Origin: Erythrobacter sp. CCH5-A1
GTDB taxonomy: Bacteria; Pseudomonadota; Alphaproteobacteria; Sphingomonadales; Sphingomonadaceae
Direction of reading: 5' to 3'
NCBI RefSeq assembly: GCF_001557115.1
Contig: NZ_LSKQ01000240.1
Coordinates: forward strand, 1-26,757
DNA: 26,757 nt
The first letter of the stretch is position 1; each line of letters opens with the position of its first letter. Below are positions 7,868-14,550 of the stretch, one piece after another. The notes below the pieces were generated by a model. It saw nothing but the letters and a program-made list of their open reading frames with translations. It did not search any database and was not told the origin of the DNA. The position numbers and the translations under genes are program-made.

Positions 7868-8536
7868 TCACGGCATCTTCCGCCAGAACCGGCAGGCATT
7901 CTTGCTTGCGGCGAAGCTGGCCCAGCTGTCGGGCTCGGCCAGCTTGCGCGCGAGCTGCGCCATGACATAGGGCGGCTCGCATTTCTGGTCCGGGGTCTGC
8001 CCGGGGCGATGCGAATAGCCGGCCTTGTGCGACGCCTCGTGGACATAGGTGCTCACCAGCCCAGCCACCGGACGGTCCAGCCGGTAGCGATTGAGCAGGA
8101 TGAAGCGCTCGCCGGTGCGCGGGTCGGTGCTGCCCTCATAGGCCAGATTGCCGCCGAACCTGGCGTCAGCCCGCGCCCGCGCGCCGCCCCGGGTATCGAT
8201 GTGCAGGCCCGCAAAGGCGGCACGCACCGCCTTGGGCGCCGCGACCGGATCGAAGCCGCGCCAGTAGCGGTTCTGCTTGACCCAGCGCGCGGGCAAGGCG
8301 GCATGGAACGCGGCGAGTTCCGCGGCGAAGCGGCGCGAGCCGACAATGTCGATCGCAACCGGCGCTGCGGCTTCGAGCCGCGCCCTGTCGGCGCCCGAGA
8401 GCTTCCCCCCGCGGTCGACCGAGGCAAAGCAGATGCCGGCATTGCGGCCCGTACCGCACAAGGCCCCGGCCCCCGCAGCGGCCAAGGGCACCGCGACAGC
8501 CAGCAGGGCGAAGAGCCCCAGCGCCAGGGAGAGCAA
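7868..8536 (-). CDS. Putative secreted protein with HExxH metal-binding motif
   Basis: I do not recognise a named family. From a TTG start at 8536 the product has about 222 residues: a hydrophobic Ala/Leu-rich N-terminus of about 25 residues ending near AAAGAGA (signal peptide or anchor), then a domain with STYVHEASHKAGYSH close to residues 162-176. The HEASH core with a further His six residues after it (His176) resembles a zincin metallopeptidase active site. Four cysteines follow the signal region, suiting an oxidising periplasm. The open frame continues into the tRNA-Thr gene up to an ATG at 8569, but that ATG lies inside the tRNA, so the start must be downstream. TTG 8536 or a later CTG/GTG are the options, and the start is uncertain. 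Protease activity is inference from the motif alone. Confidence 0.6.
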   Translation of the reverse strand: MLSLALGLFALLAVAVPLAAAGAGALCGTGRNAGICFASVDRGGKLSGADRARLEAAAPVAIDIVGSRRFAAELAAFHAALPARWVKQNRYWRGFDPVAAPKAVRAAFAGLHIDTRGGARARADARFGGNLAYEGSTDPRTGERFILLNRYRLDRPVAGLVSTYVHEASHKAGYSHRPGQTPDQKCEPPYVMAQLARKLAEPDSWASFAASKNACRFWRKMP

Positions 8537-8543
8537 GGAAAAG

Positions 8544-8619
8544 TGGTGCCGCTTACGTGACTCGAACACGTGACCCCATCATTACGAATGATGTGCTCTA
8601 CCGACTGAGCTAAAGCGGC
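8544..8619 (-). tRNA. tRNA-Thr (anticodon CGT)
   Basis: On the minus strand a complete cloverleaf can be folded: acceptor GCCGCTT/AAGCGGC, D arm GCTC/GAGC, anticodon stem CATCA/TGATG with loop TTCGTAA (anticodon CGT, reading ACG), variable loop GGGTC, T arm ACGTG/CACGT with TTCGAGT, discriminator A and an encoded CCA. Length is 76 bases. It is immediately upstream of the secreted-protein gene on the same strand. Confidence 0.95.
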
Positions 8620-8675
8620 ATACCCGTTTGCGCGCCCTAAGCCCTGCGGGGCGGGTTCGCAATCGCAAAAGAATG

Positions 8676-8749
8676 TGGAGGCCCGAGCCGGAATCGAACC
8701 GGCGTATACGGATTTGCAGTCCGCTGCGTCACCACTCCGCCATCGGGCC
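8676..8749 (-). tRNA. tRNA-Cys (anticodon GCA)
   Basis: On the minus strand the cloverleaf has acceptor GGCCCGA/TCGGGCC, an anticodon stem GCGGA/TCCGT around CTGCAAA (anticodon GCA), a T arm GCCGG/CCGGC around TTCGATT, discriminator U (typical of tRNA-Cys) and encoded CCA; 74 bases. It lies 56 bases upstream of tRNA-Thr in the same orientation, so the two may share a transcript. Confidence 0.95.
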
Positions 8750-8887
8750 GAGCCTTCCTTGGCTTATGCCTCGAAAGGAAGCGGGGCACTAGCGATTCGG
8801 CGGGCCAATGGCAATGCGTCTTTGCGTGGGCAGCCTTCCCTAACGTCAGTCTGGACGCCGCCGCCGCCGCGCGCCATGGCTTGCGGC

Positions 8888-9667
8888 ATGACCATTGCGA
8901 GCCTCCTCGAACCCGTCACTGGCCAGCCCGGGCCTGCCCGCCTCACCCATGCCGCCGACTGGATGCAGGGTAGAACGCTCTATGGCGGGGCCTCGGCACT
9001 GGTGGCCTATACCATGGCGGTGCGCGCCTTCCCGGGCCTGCCGCCCTTGCGCGCCGGGCAGATCGCCTTCGTCGCGCCGGTGGGCGAGGACATCGAGCTC
9101 AAGGCCGAGATCGTCCGCCAGGGCCGCAATGTCACGCAGGTGCGCAGCGAGATCATCGCAGAAGGCCGCGTCGCGCTGAGCGCCTTCTGGCTGTTCGGCG
9201 AGGGGCGCGAGGCCAATGCCGTGCATTCCGCGGCTCTGCCCGAGGACTGGCCCGGCCCGCCCGAGGACAACGCCGTCGTCACCCACCAATTCGCCCCCGC
9301 CTTCGTCGCCAGGAATTTCGAGCTGCGCCACGGCCAGACCAAGGGCAGCGATCGCGGCGCGACGGTGCGGCGCTGGGCGCGGCTGACCGAGGCGCATGAT
9401 CTCGATCCGGTCTCCACGCTGGTGCTGATGGGTGACGTCATGCCGCCCGGCGCGATGCGGGCGATGCAGCGGCAGGGGCCGATCAGCTCGATCAACTGGT
9501 CGTTCAACGTGCTCGACCCCGAAAGCCGCTCGCGGGATGGCTGGTATCTGGCCGAGAACGCCAGCCAGCACGCCGACCGAGGCTATTCCTCCGAACGCCT
9601 CCGGCTGTGGGATGCGGAGGGGCGGCAGGTGCTCGACGGGATCCAGTGTGTGGCGGTGTTCGGCTGA
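8888..9667 (+). CDS. Acyl-CoA thioesterase-like double-hotdog protein
   Basis: This 259-residue protein has two successive hotdog-fold halves, as in the TesB-like / 4HBT_3 thioesterase group. The N-terminal half contains MQGRTLYGGASALVAYTMAV (a hotdog central helix, around residues 26-45) and a strand block AGQIAFVAPVGEDIELKAEIVRQGRNVTQVRSEI. The C-terminal half contains LVLMGDVMPPGAM, INWSFNVLDP, GWYLAENASQHADRGYSSERLRLWDAEGRQV, the usual end of the second hotdog. It would hydrolyse acyl-CoA thioesters in the cytoplasm; chain-length preference is not visible. The start was placed at 8888 because the tRNA-Cys gene lies on the other strand upstream; an in-frame ATG at 8876 is the alternative. 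Neither has a strong ribosome binding site. Confidence 0.8.
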   Translation: MTIASLLEPVTGQPGPARLTHAADWMQGRTLYGGASALVAYTMAVRAFPGLPPLRAGQIAFVAPVGEDIELKAEIVRQGRNVTQVRSEIIAEGRVALSAFWLFGEGREANAVHSAALPEDWPGPPEDNAVVTHQFAPAFVARNFELRHGQTKGSDRGATVRRWARLTEAHDLDPVSTLVLMGDVMPPGAMRAMQRQGPISSINWSFNVLDPESRSRDGWYLAENASQHADRGYSSERLRLWDAEGRQVLDGIQCVAVFG

Positions 9668-9736
9668 CCAAGTCAGCCGGGGCGGTGTTTGGTTGAGCGT
9701 GCCATCGGAAATCCCTTAGCCGGCACGGACGGGCAA

Positions 9737-9760
9737 TTAACGCAAAGGGTTAATACCGTC
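9737..9760. promoter_or_regulatory. Inverted TTAAC...GTTAA repeat upstream of the PRMT gene
   Basis: The segment TTAAC-GCAAAGG-GTTAA is a small dyad about 40 bases upstream of the ATG at 9797. It resembles the CtrA box but has 9 rather than 7 bases between the TTAA units, so I would not call it CtrA. It is the only regulatory-looking element in this 129-base gap. Confidence 0.3.
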
Positions 9761-9796
9761 CCCTCACCGCAACGCAACACGCGAGAGGGGATTACC

Positions 9797-11182
9797 ATGA
9801 CCTGCACCACCCAAGACATCACCTTTGCCCGCACCATGCTGCATGAAGCACTGCTGCTCCAGCGGGTCGGCAATCTGGCTGCGGCCGAGCCGCGCTTCCG
9901 CATGGTTATCGAGCACGGTTACCGCCTGCCCGAGGTGTTGCCGGTGCTCGCCGGCATCCTCGGCCAGCGCGGGGCGGACGAGGAGGCGCTGGAGCTCTGG
10001 AACCAGGTGCTGGCGCTCTCCCCGGGCCATGCGGTCGCGCATCACGAGAAGGGCCTGATCCTCGCCCGCAACGGCCGCTTCGATTGTGCCATCACCGCGC
10101 TCGAGCAAGCCGTGGCGGCGGACCCTGCAGATGCGGTTGCGGTCAACAACCTCGCCGTCACGCTGGCCGATGCGGGGCGCAAGCACGAGGCGCTCGAACA
10201 GTTCACCCACGCGCTCGCGCTCCAGCCGGGCAACCTCCACATCGAACACCAGATCCGCCGCCTCAGCGCCGAGATCGTGCCGTTCTGGCATATCCCGATG
10301 CTCAACGACACGCGCCGCAACGATGCCTTCGAGGCGGCGATCGTCGCCGCGATCGCGGCCGCGGGGCCCGATGCGCGGGTGCTCGATATCGGCACCGGGA
10401 GCGGGCTTCTTTCGATGATGGCGGCGCGCGCAGGGGCGCGCTCGGTCACGGCCTGCGAGATGGTGCCGGTCATCGCCCAGACCGCGCGGCGTATCATCGC
10501 CGAAAATGGCTATGCCGACAGCGTCACGGTCCACACCTGCGCCTCGAGCGCGCTGGCGGTGGGAGAGCAGCTGGATGAGCGGGCCGATATCCTTGTCTCG
10601 GAGATCCTCTCGAGCGACCTGCTGACCGAACGCGTCATCGATACCTTCGAGGATGCCCACGCGCGGCTCCTGAAGCCCGATGCGATCATCATTCCGCGCG
10701 CCGCCGCCGCGATCGGCTGTCTGGTCGAGAGCGCGGTGCTGGCCGATTACGTGTTCGTCGACAAGGTCTCGGGCTTCGACGTCTCGCCCTTCGCCGCGCT
10801 TGCCGCGCAGAAGCTGCCGATTCACGGCACCATGACCGACTGGAAGCGCCTGTCGCGCGATGTGGAGCTATTGCGCGTCGATCTGGCCGCCAAGGCGCAC
10901 CCGAGCGACGTGCAACTGCTCAGCGTCCGCGTCACGGCGAATGGCATTGCTGCCGGCATCGTCCAGTGGATGGAGGTCGACCTTGCCGAAGGAATCACCT
11001 TCGACAATCACCCGGATGGCTACACCGATGGCGGCTGGCTGCAGGTGCTCCACACCTTCCCCGAGCCACTGGCGGTGGAGGCCGGCGATGTCCTGCATCT
11101 TGCGGTGGGCCATGACCGGACGACCCTCATCATCCGCCCGCTCGAAATCGCCTCGGCACGGGCGCAACCGGCGGTTGCGTAA
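9797..11182 (+). CDS. TPR-domain protein arginine N-methyltransferase, PRMT7/PRMT9-like
   Basis: This 461-residue protein has three or four TPR helix pairs (residues about 14-150) followed by a methyltransferase core whose layout is that of the PRMT family. WHIPMLNDTRRNDAFEAAI (164-182) precedes motif I VLDIGTGSGLLSMMA (195-209). Then come the acidic post-I residue Glu221, IIAENGYADSVTVH, and the double-E loop VSEILSSDLLTER with Glu269 and Glu278. Next are AHARLLKPDAIIIPRAA and a beta-barrel-like C-terminal part with DWKRLSRDVELLRVDL and a late VQWMEVDL. TPRs ahead of a PRMT core are known from eukaryotic PRMT9. The predicted reaction is SAM-dependent methylation of arginine on a protein, in the cytoplasm. 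The ATG has a GAGAGGGG site 6 bases upstream. It is flanked by unrelated genes, so the partner protein is not indicated by context. Confidence 0.8.
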   Translation: MTCTTQDITFARTMLHEALLLQRVGNLAAAEPRFRMVIEHGYRLPEVLPVLAGILGQRGADEEALELWNQVLALSPGHAVAHHEKGLILARNGRFDCAITALEQAVAADPADAVAVNNLAVTLADAGRKHEALEQFTHALALQPGNLHIEHQIRRLSAEIVPFWHIPMLNDTRRNDAFEAAIVAAIAAAGPDARVLDIGTGSGLLSMMAARAGARSVTACEMVPVIAQTARRIIAENGYADSVTVHTCASSALAVGEQLDERADILVSEILSSDLLTERVIDTFEDAHARLLKPDAIIIPRAAAAIGCLVESAVLADYVFVDKVSGFDVSPFAALAAQKLPIHGTMTDWKRLSRDVELLRVDLAAKAHPSDVQLLSVRVTANGIAAGIVQWMEVDLAEGITFDNHPDGYTDGGWLQVLHTFPEPLAVEAGDVLHLAVGHDRTTLIIRPLEIASARAQPAVA

Positions 11183-11194
11183 TGCCGGCGGCAG

Positions 11195-12019
11195 TTACAC
11201 GTCGTCGAAATTCGGCCTTCTGCGTTCCATCTCCGCCATCACCGCCTCGACCTGGTTGCGGCTGCGCATGATCGCGTGCTGTTCGATGCTCTCCTCCATC
11301 AGGATCGCATTGGCATCCTGCTCCCACATGCCGGCCTGCAGCCGCTTGGCGGCGCGGATCGCGTGGGGGTTCTTCAAGGCGATCTGGCGGGCGATCGCGA
11401 AGGCGCGCTCGCGCGGGTTTTCGTCGATATGGGTCGCAAGGCCCAGCGTCTGCGCCTCGCCGCCGTTGAATTCGCGATTGGTGTAGATGAGCTCGCGCAG
11501 CACGTCGTCGCGCACGAGGCCGCGCCACAGCACATAGCCGCCCATGTCGGGGACGAGGCCCCACTTCATTTCCATGATCGCAAGGCGCGTCTCGGGGTGG
11601 ACGATGCGAATGTCGGCCCCGCTGGCAATCTGGAGGCCACCGCCGAAGCACACGCCGTGGATCGCGGCGATCACTGGCACGGGAAGCTTGCGCCACTGCA
11701 TCGCCACCTGCTGCGGGCGGTTGGCATTGCCATAGGTGCGCTCGGTCAGCGGCGGCTCGTCCTCCGCGGGTTTGCGCGAGAAGTTGGAGAGATCGAGCCC
11801 CGCGCAGAACGCCCGCCCCTCGCCCGAGAGCACCACCGCGCGCAGGCCCTTCATCCGTTGCAGCGCGTGGCCTGCCTCGATGATCCGCTCGAACATCTCG
11901 TGATCGAGCGCGTTCATCTTCTCGGCGCGCACGAAGCGGACATCGGCAACGCCGTCCTCGCCCAGCGTGATCGCAATACGATCGTTGGCGATAGTGGTGG
12001 CGGTGGCTTGGGCAGACAT
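11195..12019 (-). CDS. Crotonase / enoyl-CoA hydratase family protein
   Basis: This 274-residue protein has the crotonase fold signature: VVLSGEGRAFCAGLDL (oxyanion-hole residues around Ala73-Gly74), then AAIHGVCFGGGLQIASGADIRI (second oxyanion-hole Gly near 126-128), then MKWGLVPDMGG. In enoyl-CoA hydratase proper the residue after GGG-x is a catalytic Glu; here it is Gln130. The second acidic position appears as Asp158 in PDMGG, as in some isomerases of the family. So classical hydratase activity is doubtful and isomerase or another CoA-ester reaction is possible. The ATG at 12019 has GAGGA 6 bases upstream. The open frame extends further upstream but without domain content. The gene converges on the PRMT gene with 12 bases between stops. 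Confidence 0.85.
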   Translation of the reverse strand: MSAQATATTIANDRIAITLGEDGVADVRFVRAEKMNALDHEMFERIIEAGHALQRMKGLRAVVLSGEGRAFCAGLDLSNFSRKPAEDEPPLTERTYGNANRPQQVAMQWRKLPVPVIAAIHGVCFGGGLQIASGADIRIVHPETRLAIMEMKWGLVPDMGGYVLWRGLVRDDVLRELIYTNREFNGGEAQTLGLATHIDENPRERAFAIARQIALKNPHAIRAAKRLQAGMWEQDANAILMEESIEQHAIMRSRNQVEAVMAEMERRRPNFDDV

Positions 12020-12093
12020 GGCAGGCAGATCCTCGCAGCTCTTTGTTTGCACCGAGATTGACCGATCGGCCACGCCCTGTCCAGAGGCGCACG

Positions 12094-12480
12094 TCATCCC
12101 GCAGCCACAGGCGAGAGGCCGTGATCGGGCGGCACGTCGAGGAAGTAGCGGCCATCGCCGTCGGTGCAGATCAGGTGTCCGACACCGGCAGCGGCAAGCT
12201 TGCCGCGCAGGCGCGCGACATCGGCGGAAACGCCCCCCGGCTCGGGTTCGAGCGTGATGCGGAAGGCTTCGATGTGCAGTTGCTGCTCCGACAGGCGCTC
12301 GCCCGGCTGCGCGGCGAGCCGCCACAACAGCGCGAATTCGCGCGGGCGCAAGCCGAGCCACTGGTCAAAGACCCGCCCGTCACAGTGGAACTGGTCGAGC
12401 ACCAGCTCGCCCGCCTCGCGGAAACGCGGGCCGGCGATGTCGTTGCCGGGGAAGTGGTCCGACGCGAGCGGCGCGTTCAC
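12094..12480 (-). CDS. Stand-alone winged-helix DNA-binding protein (OmpR/PhoB-type effector domain)
   Basis: This 128-residue protein corresponds to the output domain of OmpR/PhoB-type regulators without any receiver domain. GRVFDQWLGLRPREFALLWRLAAQPGERLS (36-64) is the platform and first helices. SADVARLRGKLAAAGVGHLICTDGDGRYF (85-113) is the recognition helix region and wing hairpin. The start is GTG 12480, with AGGAGG 6 bases upstream; the GTGA overlap with the preceding gene shows translational coupling. A longer frame upstream overlaps the RadC-like gene and is not needed. It probably binds DNA, but nothing in the sequence shows how it is controlled. It is the last gene of the five-gene minus-strand run. 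Confidence 0.75.
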   Translation of the reverse strand: MNAPLASDHFPGNDIAGPRFREAGELVLDQFHCDGRVFDQWLGLRPREFALLWRLAAQPGERLSEQQLHIEAFRITLEPEPGGVSADVARLRGKLAAAGVGHLICTDGDGRYFLDVPPDHGLSPVAAG

Positions 12481-12899
12481 AGCAGACCTCCTGCGCGCAT
12501 CGAGTAGACCGCGTCGGTGGTGAAGATCAGATGGTCGATCAGCGCGATGTCGAGCGCCAGCGCGATCTGGGCGAGGCGGCGGGTGGTGGCGATGTCGCAG
12601 CCGCTCGGGCGGCAATGGCCAGAAGGGTGGCTGTGCGCGAGGATGATGCCGGCTGCGTCATGCCGCAGCGCATCCCCCAGCAGCGCGCGCATCCGGATCG
12701 CGAGCGTCGTCATCGTGCCGATCCCGCAGGGTGCATCGCCCAGCCAGTTGCTGTGGCGATCAAGGAAGATCGCATGGCCGCGCTCGTATTGTGCGGGCGG
12801 AGCGAGCACGAAGCTGCGCAGATAGGCGATCATCGCCGCCGCGCGCTGATCGGGCGAGACAGCGCCCTCGCCGCTTCGGGACAGGACCTGGGTCAGCAT
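12477..12899 (-). CDS. RadC-like JAB/MPN domain protein
   Basis: This 140-residue protein carries the JAMM-type zinc site HSHPSGHCRPSGCD (His89, His91, Asp102), close to the RadC motif. The N-terminal helix-hairpin-helix part of full RadC is absent. The glutamate that in RadC lies in an R-E pair about 16 residues before the motif appears to be replaced by alanine (RMRALLGDAL, Ala72), so metalloprotease activity may be lost. RadC-like proteins were once linked to DNA repair, but their role is unproven; several occur in mobile or defence islands. A GAGGAGG ribosome binding site lies 8 bases before the ATG. Its stop overlaps the GTG of the winged-helix gene. Confidence 0.8.
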   Translation of the reverse strand: MLTQVLSRSGEGAVSPDQRAAAMIAYLRSFVLAPPAQYERGHAIFLDRHSNWLGDAPCGIGTMTTLAIRMRALLGDALRHDAAGIILAHSHPSGHCRPSGCDIATTRRLAQIALALDIALIDHLIFTTDAVYSMRAGGLL

Positions 12900-12945
12900 C
12901 GGCGCACCCTCCTCGGGGCAAGGTGGGAAGGAGCCAGGGCCGGCG

Positions 12946-13455
12946 TCATATCGTCAACCCTCCGGTCGCGGGCGGGGCAGTACGCCACGCCCGATAGGGA
13001 CCGAAGCGTCGCTCGCGCCGGATGTGCCGGATGAAGCCGGTCAGCAGCAGCAGCAGCTGGAAATAGGAAGGGCCGATGACCAGAATGGCGATCGCCAGCG
13101 GCGAGGCGCTGTCCGCGACCGCGTCGACCATGTGCGCCCCCACCGCGACCAGTTGGAAGGCGGCAATACCCATCGGGTAATTGCGGTTGGCATTCAACGC
13201 CACGCCCAGAAACAGGATCGCCGCAACAACGTCGATCAGGACGTAATAGACTTCCCAGGCGCCGAATACGAAGAAATCCTGCGAACCGAGAAGGCGGACA
13301 AGATAGACCGGCAAGATCATGGTCAAGACGAACATCGCCGCCAGCCAACGCTCCGGGCTCCCGCCCCAGCGCCAGATTGCTGCGGCAAGCAGCAAGCCGG
13401 TTACATGCTGAGCGGGAGCGCGGTATGCGTTGAACAGTTCCAGCCAGTCGCTCAT
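12946..13455 (-). CDS. Hypothetical multipass membrane protein
   Basis: I do not recognise a family. The 169 residues contain about five hydrophobic helices (approximately 17-30, 37-56, 64-86, 96-108, 117-141). They end in a basic cytoplasmic tail (HIRRERRFGPYRAWR). It starts 4 bases after the stop of the upstream small gene and precedes the RadC-like gene by 46 bases, so it is very likely cotranscribed with them. Given a membrane-anchored HTH protein at the head of the same run, it may be a membrane partner or sensor for that regulator; this is inference from position only. Confidence 0.65.
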   Translation of the reverse strand: MSDWLELFNAYRAPAQHVTGLLLAAAIWRWGGSPERWLAAMFVLTMILPVYLVRLLGSQDFFVFGAWEVYYVLIDVVAAILFLGVALNANRNYPMGIAAFQLVAVGAHMVDAVADSASPLAIAILVIGPSYFQLLLLLTGFIRHIRRERRFGPYRAWRTAPPATGGLTI

Positions 13456-13459
13456 CGGT

Positions 13460-13816
13460 TCAGGCGATCACCTGCTCCACGTCGGTTTCCCGATGCGCCG
13501 ACCGGGTTTCGACTGCGCTCGGCGGAACCTCCGTGGGGATGCCGGTATCGCCACCTGCGTGAACCCGCGCGACCTTGCTCAGTTCGTCATGCACGCGCAG
13601 CAGGTTGGTCGACATCGACAGGGCGCAGCTCTCGGCCTCGGTCAGGCGGACCAGCGCGCGCTGGCCGGTGTGGACTTCAACCGCCGGGTTCTGGCGGGCG
13701 GCGAGCATCGCCTGCTTGAGCCGGGCCATGGCGATGATCGATTCATCGGCAAGCGCCTCCGCCTCGCGCACGAGCTTCTTCAGATTGTAGGCATCGGCAA
13801 GGATACGGTCTTCCAT
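13460..13816 (-). CDS. Hypothetical small helical protein
   Basis: This 118-residue protein is predicted mainly helical. Residues 1-80 show heptad-like spacing of Leu, Ala and Met (ILADAYNLKKLVREAEALADESIIAMARLKQAML), suggesting a coiled coil or four-helix bundle. The C-terminal 35 residues are polar and likely disordered. There is no signal peptide and no cysteine pair. GGAGA precedes the ATG by 6 bases. It lies 25 bases after the HTH-membrane gene and 4 bases before the membrane protein gene, so it is an operon member. Function is unknown. Confidence 0.6.
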   Translation of the reverse strand: MEDRILADAYNLKKLVREAEALADESIIAMARLKQAMLAARQNPAVEVHTGQRALVRLTEAESCALSMSTNLLRVHDELSKVARVHAGGDTGIPTEVPPSAVETRSAHRETDVEQVIA

Positions 13817-13841
13817 CGGTGGTCTCCAGCAGCACCGGTGC

Positions 13842-14444
13842 TCACCCGGCCGCCGCTTTGGTTTCCGCGGAGAGTTGAGCCTTGCCTTCCGTAGCTGTGC
13901 TGAGTGTCATCGCGGCCGTGACCACAAGGATCACCGAAGCCAGAATGCCGGTGGCGATCCCGACGATCGCCCCCAGTCGCAGCAGGACGGCATGCTCACC
14001 ATCGAGCACTCCGGGGACCACCCGCGGTTCGCCTGCCTGCAGCCACGGCGCCTGTTCTATGAGAGGCATCGCATCGCTGAGGACCAGCTGGCCCGGGTCG
14101 TCCCGGCCACCGAAATCAGTCAGATCAGTCGGGACGTTAATCTGCGAATTTGTGTATGCAGGTTCGCTGAAGGGCTTCAGCAATTCTGTATCCGGAACAG
14201 TCTCGCGGTCGTTCTGGGTCGCCGCGTCGGCCGCTTCGGGGCTGAGCGTGGCGCGATAATTCTCGACCAGCTCGCCAAGGCTGGCGGCGTCGTAGAAGTC
14301 CTTGAGCGCGCGGATATGCTGGTTGATGCGGGTCTCGGACACGCCAAGCTCCGCCGCGATCACCTTGATCGGGACGCGGCGATCGATCCGTTCCATGACG
14401 GCGCGCTGTCTGTCGGTCAGCCGCTTGGCGGCGCCGGAAGCCAT
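13842..14444 (-). CDS. Membrane-anchored LuxR/GerE-type helix-turn-helix protein
   Basis: This 200-residue protein has a GerE-type HTH at the N-terminus (KRLTDRQRAVMERIDRRVPIKVIAAELGVSETRINQHIRALKDF, about 8-50), the normal output domain of LuxR/FixJ regulators. A long polar linker follows, then one hydrophobic helix near 153-180 and a short C-terminal tail. The order is unusual: LuxR proteins normally carry this domain at the C-terminus after a sensor or receiver. Here the DNA-binding head would be held at the inner membrane, with about 20 residues after the helix reaching the periplasm, similar in topology to ToxR/CadC-type regulators. AAGGAGA lies 5 bases before the ATG. It is the first gene of the five-gene run and may control it. 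Confidence 0.75.
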   Translation of the reverse strand: MASGAAKRLTDRQRAVMERIDRRVPIKVIAAELGVSETRINQHIRALKDFYDAASLGELVENYRATLSPEAADAATQNDRETVPDTELLKPFSEPAYTNSQINVPTDLTDFGGRDDPGQLVLSDAMPLIEQAPWLQAGEPRVVPGVLDGEHAVLLRLGAIVGIATGILASVILVVTAAMTLSTATEGKAQLSAETKAAAG

Positions 14445-14550
14445 GGCTGTCTCCTTGCTAACGTGGCCCCCTATTTACCTGCAGACTAACCTACAATCGA
14501 CGAAATTACTTCCATTTTGGATGAGATTTCATCGGGAACCGACAGGTGAC

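Noticed and set aside
9741..9757. TTAA-N9-TTAA as a CtrA box upstream of the PRMT gene
   Set aside because: Spacing is 9 instead of 7 bases, so it was listed only as an inverted repeat.
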